64,000 nt of DNA. Origin: Streptomyces sp. SW4. Lineage in GTDB: Bacteria > Actinomycetota > Actinomycetes > Streptomycetales > Streptomycetaceae. Both the position numbers and the translations under genes were made by a program. A model generated the notes under the pieces. The model was given only the letters and a program-made list of their open reading frames with translations. It was not told where the DNA came from and ran no database searches. How positions within the stretch are numbered: position 1 is the stretch's first letter; every line of letters begins with the position of its first letter. Location of the stretch: positions 1,116,001 through 1,180,000 of the forward strand of contig QKWM01000004.1 of assembly GCA_003248315.1 (NCBI GenBank), in the 5' to 3' direction. Positions 41,678 through 51,641 of this stretch are shown piece after piece.

Positions 41678-44261
41678 TCAGAACAGGCTCAGCAGTGCCT
41701 CCGCCGGGTCGGTCAGGGCCGTTTCGCCGCCCGGCAGGGGCAGTTCGAACCACACCGTCTTGCCGCGGGGGGTGCGCCGCGACCCCCAGGCGGCGCTGAG
41801 CAGCCCGACGAGCTGCAGACCGCGGCCGCCCTCGTCGGTGTCGCGGGCACGGCGCCGGCGCGGCTGGACCAGACCCGAGTCCCAGACCTCGCAGACCAGT
41901 GTGCGGTCGAGCAGCAGCCGCAGCCGGATCTCGCCCTCGCCGTAGCGCAGGGCGTTGGTGACCAGCTCGCTGACGAGGAGTTCGGTGGTGTCGACGAGCG
42001 GCTCCATGTCCCAGCTGAGCAACTGGGCACGGGCGTACTCGCGGGCCCGGCCCACGCTGCGCGGCTCGCGCGGCAGCGTCCAGTCGCCGACGGACTCGGC
42101 GGGCAGGCCCTGCACCCGGGCCATCAGCAGGGCGATGTCGTCCTCGCCGTGATGGGTGTCGAGGGTGTTGAGGACGTGGTCGCAGACGTCCTCCAGGGGG
42201 CGCGCCGGGTCGGTGAGCGCACCGACGAAGGCCTGAAGACCTTCGTCCAGGGGGTGGTCGCGGCTCTCGACCAGGCCGTCGGTGTAGAGCGCCAGCAGGG
42301 CGCCCTCGGGCAGCTCGACCTCGACCTCCTCGAAGGGCTCGCCGCCTACGCCGAGCGGCATCCCGGGCGGCACGTCCAGCATCAGCGCGGACTCGCCGGG
42401 CTCGACCAGCACCGGCGGCAGATGCCCGGCGTTGGCGAAGGTGCACCGTCTGGTCACCGAGTCGTAGACGGCGTAGACGCAGGTGGCGAGATACACCTCG
42501 GACAGGTCGGCCTCACGGGGCGGCGGGCGGCGCGGGTGGCCTGCTGGATCCCGCCGGTGCCGAAGGCCTGGGAGGGCCCGCCGGGGCGCCGAGACCGCGG
42601 GCGATCTCGTCCAGCTGGGACAGCACCTCGGCCGGTTCCAGGTCGAGCTGGGCCAGGGTGCGCACGGCGGTGCGCAGTTCGCCCATCGCGACCGCGGCGC
42701 GCAGTCCGCGGCCCATGACGTCGCCGACGACCAGCGCCGTGCGGTGGCCGGGCAGTTCGATGACGTCGAACCAGTCGCCGCCGACCTCGCTGGGCCGGCC
42801 GGTGGCCGCGTTGCCGGGCAGATAGCGGCACGCGATGTCGAGGCCGGAGGCCTCCGGGTCGCCGGGCGGGAGCAGGGACCGCTGGAGTATCAGGGCCCGT
42901 TCGTGCTCGCGCCGGTACAGCCGGGCGTTGTCGATGCAGACGGCGGCCCGCGCGGCCAGCTCCACCGCGAGGTCGCGGTCGCGGTCCCCGAACGGTTCGC
43001 TGCCCTTGGTCCGGGCGAACTGCACCAGTCCGACGACGGTGTCCTGGGCGACCATCGGCACGGCCAGCGTCGACTGCACCAGGCCGCCGTCCTCGGCGGG
43101 CACGGTCCGCGGCCGCGCCGTGCGCAGGGCGTCCGCGCAGGGCGAGTTGAAGGGGTAGTGGTGGACGGAGCCGACCTCGATCTGCTCGCCGGTGCCGTGG
43201 AACGGCGCGTCGGACACGGCGCTGGAGAAGGCGACGCGGCGCAGTTCGGCGCTGCCGTCGGCGAGGCCGGGCGGGGTCTCGTCGCCGGCCAGCAGGCCCT
43301 GGTAGAGGTCGACGGTGGCCAGGTCGCAGAAGCCGGGGACGACGACGTCGAGGAGCTGGCGGGCGGTGGTCTCCAGGTCCAGGGAGTTGCCGATGCGGGC
43401 GCCCGCCTCGTTGAGGAGGGCGAGATTGCGCCGGGCGGCGGCGGCCTCGCGGGCGGCGGCACGGCGGGCGGTGATGTCGGTTCCCAGCCAGGCCACGCCG
43501 ATGGGCGGCCGGTGCCGCTGTGCACGCGGTAGAGGTTGACGGACCAGTGGCGGCGCTCGTCGGAGTCCGGCACGAAGCCCGTGACGTGCATGTCCGTGAT
43601 GGACTCGCCGGTCTCCAGCACCCGCCGCAGGGTCGCGGCGACCCGGTCGGCCTCGCCGCGCGGCAGGTAGTCGTGGACGCCCTTGCCGCGGTGGTCGTCG
43701 GGGGTGCCGCCGAAGACGGACGCGAACCGCTGGTTGGCGCGGCGCACCCGCAGGTCGGTGTCGATGAGCAGGAAGCCGAACGGCGATTGGCCGAATATGG
43801 CCTGCGACGCGGCGAGATCGGTCTCGATGCTGCGCAGGGTGCGGACGTCGACGACGATGCAGACGGCGGCCTTCTCGCCGTCGTCCGTGCGGGTCGGCAT
43901 GACGTAGACCTCGGCGAGGCCGCGCCTGCCGCGCTCGCCGCGGGCGTCGTCGGGCAGCCGGAAGGGACCACGCCGGTCCACTCCCGTCCGTCGAGGATCT
44001 CGGCCATCTTGCGCTGGCCGCGCTCGCGCAGGTCGGGGTCGATGAACACCTCGATGGGGTCCACGCCGACGGCGCGGTCCGCGGGATGCCGAACAGCTGC
44101 TCGGCGCGCAGGCTCCACTGGTCGACGAGGCCGTCGGGGCCGATGGAGAAGGACGCGACCTTGATGTAGTCGTAGATGGAGCCGGGCGGACTGCTCTGCC
44201 ACATGGCGTCCCCGCCCGACGTCGCGTCGGACTCCGTGGCCCTCGCTGGTATCTCGCTCAC
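41678..44261 (-). CDS. PAS-GAF-SpoIIE phosphatase with C-terminal HATPase domain (five apparent frameshifts)
   Basis: A predicted 862-residue cytosolic regulator. Order: PAS 1 (SIYDYIKVASFSIGPDGLVD), PAS 2 (FGQSPFGFLLIDTDLRVRRA), GAF (LDLETTARQLLDVVVPGFCD), PP2C/SpoIIE phosphatase (EVGGDWFDVIELPGHRTALV, VVGDVMGRGLRAAVAMGELR) and an RsbW-like HATPase (TTELLVSELVTNALRYGEGE). Such proteins control sigma factors by dephosphorylating anti-anti-sigma factors and phosphorylating them through the HATPase. Losses at about 44093-44095, 43964-43966, 43503-43505, 42583-42586 and 42517-42520 split the gene into six pieces; restoring five bases gives an exact frame. The start is GTG 44261 behind GGAGGGG. 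Confidence 0.87.
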
Positions 44262-44618
44262 GCGAACCGTCCCCTCCAGCTCACCGCGTCCCGGCACCGG
44301 TCACCGAGAGGCGGCTGCCCGCAGTATCCAGCACTACGGTGCCGCACGACACGGTGTTCACGATCACAGCACGGTCCCGATGGTTTTTGGACCGGACCGT
44401 GACAACACTCCCAGTCTTCTAACCAGCGGACACGCCGTCGAATCCCGCACTTCGGCACCGGTCCGCGCGGCGGGACGGGCGGGACCGGCACGGGGCGTGG
44501 CGGTCGCATCGCGGGCGTCGCGGTCGCATCGCCGGGGCGTCGTGGTCGCATCGCGGGGGCGCACGGGGCAGCGCGGGCGCCGCGGGGCCGGGCGCCTCGC
44601 GTGCGCCCCCGTCCCGGC

Positions 44619-45045
44619 TCAGTCCCGGACGGTGAGTTCGAACCACACCGTCTTGCCCGTCTCGCCCGGCCGGGTGCCCCAGCGGCGTGCCGCGGAGGCC
44701 ACGAGCTGGAGGCCCCGGCCGCCCTCGTCCTCGGGTGGGCGACGCGTTCGCGAGGCGGGTCGGGGAGGGGGTCGGAGACCTCGACGCGCAGGATGCCGTC
44801 CAGGGCGGTGGGGCGGACGAGGCGGACGCCGATCGGGCCGGTGGCATGGCGCAGGGCGTTGGTGACCAGCTCGCTGACGAGCAGGGCGGCGACGTCTCCG
44901 ACGCTGTCCAGGCCCCAGCCGCGCAGGCGCCCGCGGACCAGTGTGCGGGCGGTCCGTACGGCGTCCGGCTGCGCGGGAAGGTCCACTCCGCGCAGTCGCC
45001 CTCGGTGTCGATCACGCCGATCACTTCCCCGGCCAGCGAGCCCAC
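44619..45045 (-). CDS. RsbW-like anti-sigma factor kinase (HATPase) (two apparent frameshifts)
   Basis: A predicted 142-residue histidine-kinase-like ATPase. The N-box reads LLVSELVTNALRHATGPIGV, the G1 region LRVEVSDPLPDPP and the G2 region EDEGGRGLQLVASAARRWGT, ending KTVWFELTVRD. Proteins of this size bind sigma factors or phosphorylate anti-anti-sigma factors. Bases are missing at 44975-44977 and 44733-44735. The GTG start at 45045 is only weakly supported by an upstream GGA. It lies next to the SpoIIE-type gene but has its own 357-nt upstream gap; the pair may act on the same switch. Confidence 0.78.
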
Positions 45046-45300
45046 CCCATGTCCGGTTTCGTGGGGTTAATGGGCACATACCCGATATCCGGGAGGCGGT
45101 ACCGCGCGAGGTGGCGCACTGTGGCACGGAAGGCGTACGGGGTGCTCGCGGGGTCGGGGGCCGCGCGCGGCGCCCCCTGTGCGCGACCTGACGCGCCGGG
45201 GGTGGTGCCGCGGGGTGCGGTCGGTGGCCTCGGGTGGTCGCGGGGTGGTCTCGGGGTGGTCTCGCCCCCGCCACCCTTTCCCGTACCCGGCCCCGGGGAC

Positions 45301-45699
45301 TCAGGGGGTGGCGAGGTGGTCCAGAGTGGCCTGGACCGCCGGTACGTCCTGGGGCAGCCAGTCCACGTCCCACAGTTCCCCGGGGGCGAGCCAGCGGAGC
45401 GCGTCGTGGTCCTCCAGGGCTCGGGGCGGGGCGAGCCGGGGAGCAGCCGGGCGGTCCACACGTGCAGGACGTACGGGGAACGCAGGGGCCATCGGCCGGG
45501 ACCCGGTCGCCGATCTCGGCCTCGACGCCGAGTTCCTCGCGCAGTTCGCGTGCCAGCGCGGCCTCGGGGTCTCGCCGTCCTCCACCTTGCCGCCGGGCAG
45601 CTCCCAGCGCCCGGCGAGTTCGGCCGGCGCGCTGCGGCGCGCGGCCAGCAGGCGCCCGCCGTCGAACAGGGCGGCGCCCACCACGATCCGTTCCGTCAT
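45301..45699 (-). CDS. Nudix hydrolase, MutT type (three apparent frameshifts)
   Basis: A predicted 133-residue enzyme that cleaves nucleoside diphosphate derivatives, such as 8-oxo-dGTP. The Nudix box is GGKVEDGETPEAALARELRE followed by ELG once a C is restored at 45566-45569. Further losses are at 45498-45500 and 45417-45419. The start MTERIVVGAALFDGGRLLAA is typical of MutT/8-oxo-dGTP phosphatases. The C-terminus reads LRWLAPGELWDVDWLPQDVP. The 255-nt gap 45046-45300 on its downstream side holds GC-rich G/T-biased sequence with no gene. Confidence 0.83.
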   Translation of the reverse strand: MTERIVVGAALFDGGRLLAARRSAPAELAGRWELPGGKVEDGETPRPRWHANCARNSASRPRSATGSRPMAPAFPVRPARVDRPAAPRLAPPRALEDHDALRWLAPGELWDVDWLPQDVPAVQATLDHLATP

Positions 45700-45722
45700 G
45701 CGCCGGAGCCTACGGGAGGCGG

Positions 45723-45914
45723 TCAGCCGGACGCGCCCGCGCCCTGCTGGCCGATCTTCTCGACCCAGTAGAGCTGCTTGTGCCCGCGCTCGTCGAGGCT
45801 GTCGGCGATCCGCTGGGCCTCGGCGCGCGTCGCGTACCTGCCCACGCGGTAGCGATTGCCGTTGTCGTCCTGGCGGACGACCAGCCAGGGCAGAGTGACC
45901 GTGCCGTCGTTCAT
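45723..45914 (-). CDS. Small SPOR-type domain protein
   Basis: A 63-residue protein starting MNDGTVTLPWLVVRQDDNGN and containing RVGRYATRAEAQRIADSLDE, the repeat pattern of SPOR domains that bind denuded septal glycan. It has no signal peptide or membrane helix, so cell-wall binding is uncertain. Small stand-alone proteins of this type are widely annotated in Streptomyces. GGAGGGGCGCG precedes the ATG. Confidence 0.75.
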   Translation of the reverse strand: MNDGTVTLPWLVVRQDDNGNRYRVGRYATRAEAQRIADSLDERGHKQLYWVEKIGQQGAGASG

Positions 45915-46451
45915 CGCGCCCCTCCTCTTCCCGCCCGCGGACCGCGCCGCGTCCCACCCGGTAAGGAAACCGCACTCCGCATATGCCCGAGCCTACGCCT
46001 TACCTTCACGGAGCGAATACGGGTTTTCACAAAGAGGTACGCAACCAGCCAGAACGGAGGGGCGCACGGGAACGAACGCGCCGTCGCGCGGGCGGCCGAA
46101 GGCGGTCAGCGGCCCGGCCGGCCCGGCGGGGCGACCTGGGAGAACGGCCGGATCGGCGCGCACCGGGCGCGGCGGGCCGTGGCGGCGGGCGCCCGGAACC
46201 GGGCGGGAGGCGCGCGGCCGGCGTGCGCCATCTCACACCGGGCTCGGGCGGGACCCGGGCCGGAGTCGCGTCAGGCGGTCACCGGTCCCCGGCCCCCGGT
46301 CCCCCGGTCCGGACTCACGGCGGACCGGTGCCGGGCCGGAGGCGTGCCGGGCAGGGCCGGGCCGGGATCGGTGGCGCCGGGGCGGGGCGGGGCGGGTGGT
46401 CGTCGGCCGGGTTGCCGGACGGGGACCGGGGTTGCCGGACGGGGACCGGGG
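45915..46451. other. Gene-poor intergenic region with 20-bp repeats at its end
   Basis: This 537-nt gap has an AT-richer start (about 45960-46060) that should hold the promoter of the SPOR gene, then very GC-rich sequence with no frame of convincing codon bias. From 46411 the 20-mer GTTGCCGGACGGGGACCGGG is repeated twice, then a third degenerate copy (GTCAGCGGACGGGG) runs into the stop codon of the gntR gene. I see no supported gene. Confidence 0.55.
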
Positions 46452-47204
46452 TCAGCGGACGGGGAGGTGGTACGCCACGCGGTAGCGGTCGGCCGGGATC
46501 ACCACGTCGGCCGTCTCGACCGGGCGGCCGGAGGCGTAGAACGTGCGCTGGATGACCAGGACCACGTGACCCGGGACGCCGCCGAGGGCGAGCAGTTCCT
46601 CGGCGAGGCCGGGGCGGGCGCCGACCTCCTCGGTGACGTTGTCCACGACGACGTCGATGGCGGCCATGCGCTCGACGACGCCCATGCCGCCGAGCGGCCC
46701 CTCCTCGGGCAGCATCACCGGCGTACGGCCGGTGACGGCGAGCGGCTCCCAGGAGGTGGAGAGCATCATGGCCTCACCGGCCTCCCGGTACACGTATCGC
46801 GTGCACATCACGCGGTCGCCGGGCTTGATGTCCAGGCGCTCGGCGACGGCGCCGCTCGCCTCGGCCTGCTCGCTGCGGGACTCCCAGGTGCCGCGCACAT
46901 CGGCGTCGGCCTGCTCCTGCCGGAAGGGCGTGGCCCCGCCCGCCGGCCGGTATCCGGAGCGGGCGATACGGCGGGGCACCGGCCGCTCGCGCACGTACGT
47001 GCCGGAGCCGGAGCGGCCCTCGACCAGCCCCTCGGCCATGAGCACCTTGCGGGCCTCCAGGGCGACGGTGTCCGAGACGCCGTACTCCTCGCGGATCCGG
47101 GCCTGGGACGGGAGCCGGGTGTGGGGCGGCAGCAGGCCGTCGACGATCTTCTTGCGGAGATCACCCGCGACGCGCAGGTACGCCGGCTGCTCACCGAATG
47201 TCAC
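46452..47204 (-). CDS. GntR-family regulator (HutC/UTRA subfamily)
   Basis: An intact 250-residue transcription factor. The winged helix is at residues 5-72 (YLRVAGDLRKKIVDGLLPPH, PSQARIREEYGVSDTVALEA, GLVEGRSGSGTYVRER). The C-terminal UTRA ligand-binding domain includes RYVYREAGEAMMLSTSWEPL and VIQRTFYASGRPVETADVVI. Its last codons overlap a 20-bp tandem repeat, so length variants between strains are likely. The target genes cannot be told; no sugar operon is adjacent. Confidence 0.9.
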   Translation of the reverse strand: MTFGEQPAYLRVAGDLRKKIVDGLLPPHTRLPSQARIREEYGVSDTVALEARKVLMAEGLVEGRSGSGTYVRERPVPRRIARSGYRPAGGATPFRQEQADADVRGTWESRSEQAEASGAVAERLDIKPGDRVMCTRYVYREAGEAMMLSTSWEPLAVTGRTPVMLPEEGPLGGMGVVERMAAIDVVVDNVTEEVGARPGLAEELLALGGVPGHVVLVIQRTFYASGRPVETADVVIPADRYRVAYHLPVR

Positions 47205-47351
47205 TGGCCGCTCCCATCAGGTTGTACAGACAGCAACAGCCTGGCAACCGAAGGTTGTGCCGGGCAAGCAAAGGCCAGAGAATCACTCGATGTGATGACT
47301 TGTGCCGGCCTCGGGCTTTACGCAGGCACTTTCTCCCCGCTATAGCCGCCG

Positions 47352-48476
47352 TCACACCTCGACGCCGGAGCCGTCGCCCCCGTCGCCGCCGCCCTCCGCC
47401 TGGTCCGGCCGCCGCGTCTCCAGGCCCAGAGCCTTGCGGGCGGTGACGGCCGTCCCGGCCTCGAGGAGGTCGTAGCCCGCGACGAAGTGCTCGTCGTAGG
47501 TGGCGGCGTCGGTGGCCTTCGCCGCCAGGCTCCACTCCCGCTGCGCCGCTTCCAGGTCCTCGATCCGGGCGGTGACCGGCCCCTCGACGCCCGCGTCCCA
47601 GCCGTGCCGGCGCAGCATGCCGTTCTGGCGGAGCAGCGCCTCCGAGACCTGCCCCGCCCACACCCGGTACGCGCCGAGGTCGTCCTCGGCGGACTCCGCC
47701 TCGGGCACCTGGTCCAGGGCCCGGTTGACGGCGTTGTCCGCGAGGAGGAAGGCCTGCTGGTCCCGGTCGAGCGTCGTGGCGTCGTTGCGCAGCGAACCCG
47801 TGAGCGTGCCGCGCTCGTCCGTGTTGCCGAACAGGCAGACGACCTCCCGGTCGCCCGTGCGCCAGCTGCGGGCGGTCGGCGCCAGGTGGTAGACGTCGAC
47901 GTCGGCCGGCAGGGCCCACCGGTCCATGGCGTAGCCGTCCTGGGCGCCGTAGCACTGCTCGTCGGCCCTCCGCGCGATCTGGGCGTCGCCGGGGAAGCGG
48001 CCGGCGGGCAGGTCGAAGACGGCGAACACCTCGCCGTCGTGCTCCTCGTCGCAGGGCACCGTGTCGACGTCGTAGGTGACGCCCCGGAGGGAGCCGCTGG
48101 GCGTGGTGAAGCACTGGCCCTCCGCCAGCGCGTAGGCGGTGCCCTCGCCCCGTGCGGCGTCCCGGAAGCCCTGCCAGGCGTCGGAGAGGGCTCCGGTGCC
48201 GAGGGCCAGCGCCCACAGGACCAGCCCCACCGCGGACAGGGCGCTTCCGGCCACGGCGAACCCCTTGCCGCGCTCGCCCTTGCGCCGGATCTGCCCCAGC
48301 GCGACGAGTCCGAGGACCAGTCCGACGGCCGGCAGGAAGCACAACAGTCCGAGGACGAACGCTGCGACGGCGAGCCCGTTGACGGACCGCTGCGGCGGCC
48401 ATGCCGGGTGGGGCGCAGGCCCCTGGCCGTACGGGGGCTGCGGCGGGTACGTGCCGGACGGCGGCGGTATGGACAC
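47352..48476 (-). CDS. DUF4190/septum-formation-type membrane protein
   Basis: An intact 374-residue protein. A proline-rich N-terminus (VSIPPPSGTYPPQPPYGQG) precedes two transmembrane helices of the DUF4190 type (VNGLAVAAFVLGLLCFLPAV and GFAVAGSALSAVGLVLWALA). The exterior domain has four Cys (GQCFTTP, TVPCDEEHDGEVFAVFDL, DEQCYG, VVCLFG), as in septum-formation-domain proteins, and ends in an acidic Gly-rich tail. GTG 48476 was chosen because GAGGAG lies about 10 nt upstream and the sequence before it is poor. Function unknown. Confidence 0.72.
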   Translation of the reverse strand: MSIPPPSGTYPPQPPYGQGPAPHPAWPPQRSVNGLAVAAFVLGLLCFLPAVGLVLGLVALGQIRRKGERGKGFAVAGSALSAVGLVLWALALGTGALSDAWQGFRDAARGEGTAYALAEGQCFTTPSGSLRGVTYDVDTVPCDEEHDGEVFAVFDLPAGRFPGDAQIARRADEQCYGAQDGYAMDRWALPADVDVYHLAPTARSWRTGDREVVCLFGNTDERGTLTGSLRNDATTLDRDQQAFLLADNAVNRALDQVPEAESAEDDLGAYRVWAGQVSEALLRQNGMLRRHGWDAGVEGPVTARIEDLEAAQREWSLAAKATDAATYDEHFVAGYDLLEAGTAVTARKALGLETRRPDQAEGGGDGGDGSGVEV

Positions 48477-48586
48477 GGGTACCGTGCTCCTCACTCGGGC
48501 GATGGCGCCGGGCCTCACGGCTCGGAAGAGGACTGCCGTACGGCGGGGGTACGGCTAGCGCATCGTAGGCGGGGAGCGCACGGCGT

Positions 48587-48613
48587 GCCCGCCCGGCCGG
48601 ATGCCGGGCGGGC
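48587..48613. terminator. Terminator after the subtilisin gene (perfect 11-bp stem)
   Basis: GCCCGCCCGGC (48587-48597) pairs perfectly with GCCGGGCGGGC (48603-48613) around CGGAT. It lies 50 nt downstream of the protease stop on the minus strand. Confidence 0.75.
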
Positions 48614-48662
48614 GGGCGGTGCCGGGTGGTGCCGGGTGATTCGGGGTGGTGCCGAAGGGGCG

Positions 48663-50230
48663 TCAGAACTGCAGGGCCCAGGCGTCGATGCGCCCGGTGT
48701 CCCATCGCGCGTTGTCGCTGACGCGCAGCTTCCAGGTGCCGTTGGCGGTCTCGGACGAGGCGTTCACCGTGTAGGTGGTGTCGATGTTGTCGGCGCTGCC
48801 GCCGGTCCCGTACGACTTGAGCGTGTAGGCCGTGCCGTCGGGGGCGACCAGCTGGACCTGGAGGTCACCGATGTAGCTGTGCACGATGTGCACCTCGACG
48901 GCGAGGTCCGAGGGCGCGTTGCCGGAGACGCCGGAGACGGTCACCGGGGACTCGACGGTGGCGTTGTCGTTGATCGCGTAGTCGCCGGTGTTCTCGAAGC
49001 GGTCACCGGGCGGGTCGGGGTTGCCGCCGTCGCCGCCGACGTACAGCAGCCGGTTGGGCGAGCCGGTGCCGGGGTTGCCGACGACGCCGGTGGTGGCGGC
49101 GGAGGTCAGCGCGGTGGACACCTGGGCGGGCGTGGCCGAGGGGTTGTCGGCCAGGTAGAGCGCGGCCGCTCCGGCGACGTGCGGGGTCGCCATCGACGTA
49201 CCGGAGATGGTGTTGGTGGCCGAGTCGCCGGTGTTCCAGGCCGACGTGATGGACGAGCCCGGGGCGAACAGGTCGAGGACGGAACCGTAGTTGGAGTACG
49301 AGGCGCGGGCGTCGCTCGACGTGGTGGCGCCGACCGTGATCGCCTCGGTCACCCGGGCCGGGGAGCGGGTGCCGGCGTTGGTGGACTCGTTGCCGGCCGC
49401 GACGGCGAAGGTGACGCCGGAGGCGATGGCGTTGCGGACGGCCGTGTCGAGGGCGCTGTCGGCGCCGCCGCCGAGGGACATGTTGGCGACGGCCGGCTTG
49501 ACCGCGTTGCGGGCGACCCAGTCGATGCCGGCGACGACCTGGGCGGTGGTGCCGGAGCCCTGGTTGTTGAGCACGCGGACGCCGACGACCTTCGCCTTCT
49601 TGGCCACGCCGTGGGCGCTGCCCGCGACGGTGCCGGCGACGTGCGTGCCGTGGCCGTGGCCGTCCTGGGCGGTGTTGTCGTTGTCGATGGCGTCGTAGCC
49701 GTAGGAGGCCCGGCCGCCGAAGTCGCTGTGCGTGATGCGGACGCCGGTGTCGATGACGTACGCCGTCACGCCCTGACCGGCGTGGTCCGGGTAGGTGTAC
49801 GAGCTGTTCAGCGGCAGGTTGCGCTGGTCGACGCGGTCCAGGCCCCAGGACGGGGGCTGGGCTGGGTGGCGGTGATGCTGAAGGTGCGGTTCTGGACGAC
49901 CGACGCGACGGCCGGGTCGGCGGCGAGACGTTTCGCCTCGGTCTCGGAGGCCTCGACCGCGTAGCCGTTGAGGGCCTTGGTGTAGGTGCGCTCGATGTCG
50001 GCGCCGTACTTCTCGGCCACGGCGCGGCCCGCCGCGGAACCGGCCTTCGCCTTGTCCGCCTCGAGGGTCACGATGTAGCTGCCGGCGACGGCGTTCGGGG
50101 CGTCCTCGTAGAGGATGCGGCCCTCGGCGGCGGTGGCGGGGAGGGCGGAGACGAGGCTCGCGGTGAGCGCCGCGGTGGCCGCCGCGCCGATCGCGGCCAG
50201 TCTTCGCCGGGTGCTGCGGGGGTGACGCAT
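48663..50230 (-). CDS. Secreted subtilisin-like serine protease with P-domain (one apparent frameshift)
   Basis: A predicted 522-residue secreted protease. A signal peptide (MRHPRSTRRRLAAIGAAATA, cut near ATAAEG) is followed by an I9 propeptide (YIVTLEADKAKAGSA to VVQNRTFSI). The S8 catalytic domain has Asp in VIDTGVRITH, His in GHGTHVAGTV, Asn in AAGNES and Ser in GTSMATPHVAGAAA. A C-terminal proprotein-convertase P-domain follows (SDLAVEVHIVHSYIGDLQVQ). The frame breaks at 49852-49856, where CCCCCC reads CCCCC; restored, it reads TQPSPPSWGLDRVDQRNLPL. It probably digests extracellular protein, and peptides could feed the two Opp-type importers at 18-30 kb. Confidence 0.92.
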
Positions 50231-50714
50231 GAGGGGTCCTCCTCAGTCGGTGGTGCGTGTGGGTGGTGCACGCCGAGCAGGCCGCCCTTTAGGTCATGGT
50301 CATGACAAGCCGGGGACGGCACGTGTGCGTCAGCCGAAAGATTGAGGCCTGCAGAGGAATTGCACAAGGGCCCTGCGGGGCATTGGTGTGATGCGCCGGG
50401 GCGGGGCGCCTGTGGGGTGGCGGGGTGGGAGGGGGTTGGTCGCCGGCGCGGCGGGGCGGGAAAGGGCTGGGGCGCCGGCGGGGCGGGGTGGGAAGGGGCT
50501 GGGGCGCCGACGGAGCGGGAAGGGCTTGGGGCTCCGGCGGGGTGGGAGGGGGTTGGGTCGCCGACGGGGCGGGGGGCCGAGGCGCGGGGCGCCAGGACCG
50601 GGGTGCAGGCCCGGACGCGGGCGCGGACGCGAGCCCGGACGGGGGCGCGAGCCCGGACGCGGACGCGGGCCCGGACGCGGACGCGAGCCCGGGCGCGGGT
50701 GCCGGCCGGGGCGG
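50231..50714. repeat. Gene-free stretch with imperfect GC-rich tandem repeats
   Basis: The 484-nt gap upstream of the protease holds a promoter-like AT-richer part (50280-50350). Imperfect repeats of about 40-50 nt built around GGGAAGGGGCTGGGGCGCCG follow (about 50420-50580). Then come short units of the type GCGGACGCG/GAGCCCGGAC (about 50605-50700). No reading frame has credible composition, so I call it non-coding repeat. Confidence 0.6.
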
Positions 50715-51545
50715 TCAGTCGTCGAAGCCCGTTGCGCGGGACCGCTTCTCCCACGCCGTGACGTCCTCGCGCACCTGGTCGAGGTGGGCGAGCACCGCGC
50801 CGACGCCGTCGTCGCCGAGCGGCAGCCGCAGCGGGGTGCGCTCGGCCGCCAGCGCCGCCAGGATGAGCGCCGCCGCCTTGGCCGGGTCGCCGGGCTGGCT
50901 GCCGTCGCCGCCGGAGACGAACCCACGGGTCTCGCTCACCTTGGCGTACACCCCGCTGTCCGCGCTGACCCCGGCCCGGCTGCTGTCGAACAGGCCGGTG
51001 CGGAAGGCGCCCGGCTCGACGATCAGCACCTTGATGCCGTACTCCGCGACCTCGTCGGCCAGCGCCTCGGACATGCCCTCCAGCGCGAACTTGGTCCCGC
51101 TGTACGCCGCGAAGCCCGCGACGGACATCTGCCCGCCCATGCTGCTCATCTGCACGATCGCGCCCGAGCGCCGCTCCCGCATGTGCGGCAGCACGGCCCG
51201 GACCAGTGCCGCCGGCCCGAAGACGTGCACGTCGAACAGGGCCCGCAGCTCCTCGTCGCCGGTCTCCTCGAAGGCCCCGACGTGGGTCCGCCCCGCGTTG
51301 TTGACCAGGACGTCGATCCTGCCGTGCCGGGCGATCACCTCCCGCACGGCGGCCTCGGCGGCGGACGTGTCGGCGACGTCGAGGCGCAGCGCCTCCACCC
51401 GGCCGGGGTGCGCGGCCACGAGGTCGTCCAGCGCCTCCGGCCGCCGTGCCGCGCCCACCACCAGGTCGCCGTCGGCGAGCGCCGCCTCGGCGATCGCCCG
51501 GCCGAACCCGCTGCTCGCGCCGGTCACCAGCCACACCTTGTCCAC
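50715..51545 (-). CDS. Short-chain dehydrogenase/reductase
   Basis: An intact 276-residue classical SDR. NAD(P)-binding TGASSGFGRAIAE sits at the N-terminus, with LDVADTSAAEAAV, VNNAGRTHVG and SSMGGQMS. The catalytic Tyr-Lys pair is in YSGTKFALEG. EPGAFRTGLFDSS is typical of the SDR group often annotated as oxidoreductase of unknown substrate. GTG 51545 is preferred because GAGGGGGA lies 7 nt upstream; GTG 51551 is too close to it. The gene ends next to repeats and lies beside, but may not belong to, the peptide cluster. Confidence 0.87.
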   Translation of the reverse strand: MDKVWLVTGASSGFGRAIAEAALADGDLVVGAARRPEALDDLVAAHPGRVEALRLDVADTSAAEAAVREVIARHGRIDVLVNNAGRTHVGAFEETGDEELRALFDVHVFGPAALVRAVLPHMRERRSGAIVQMSSMGGQMSVAGFAAYSGTKFALEGMSEALADEVAEYGIKVLIVEPGAFRTGLFDSSRAGVSADSGVYAKVSETRGFVSGGDGSQPGDPAKAAALILAALAAERTPLRLPLGDDGVGAVLAHLDQVREDVTAWEKRSRATGFDD

Positions 51546-51641
51546 GGCCACTCCCCCTCGCCTCGTCCGATACGCCAACCACTCTTCCCCACAGGCCAGT
51601 TGGCTGTCCAAGACATTGGCCGGGATCAGCCGTTCGGCCGG

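Noticed and set aside
45983..46555. Possible plus-strand gene in the gap before gntR
   Set aside because: Composition is Arg/Gly/Pro low-complexity, no ribosome-binding site, and it overlaps the gntR coding end on the other strand.
50425..50714. Repeat-encoded secreted protein upstream of the subtilisin gene
   Set aside because: No signal peptide, no start with a ribosome-binding site, and the repeat translates into low-complexity sequence in every frame.
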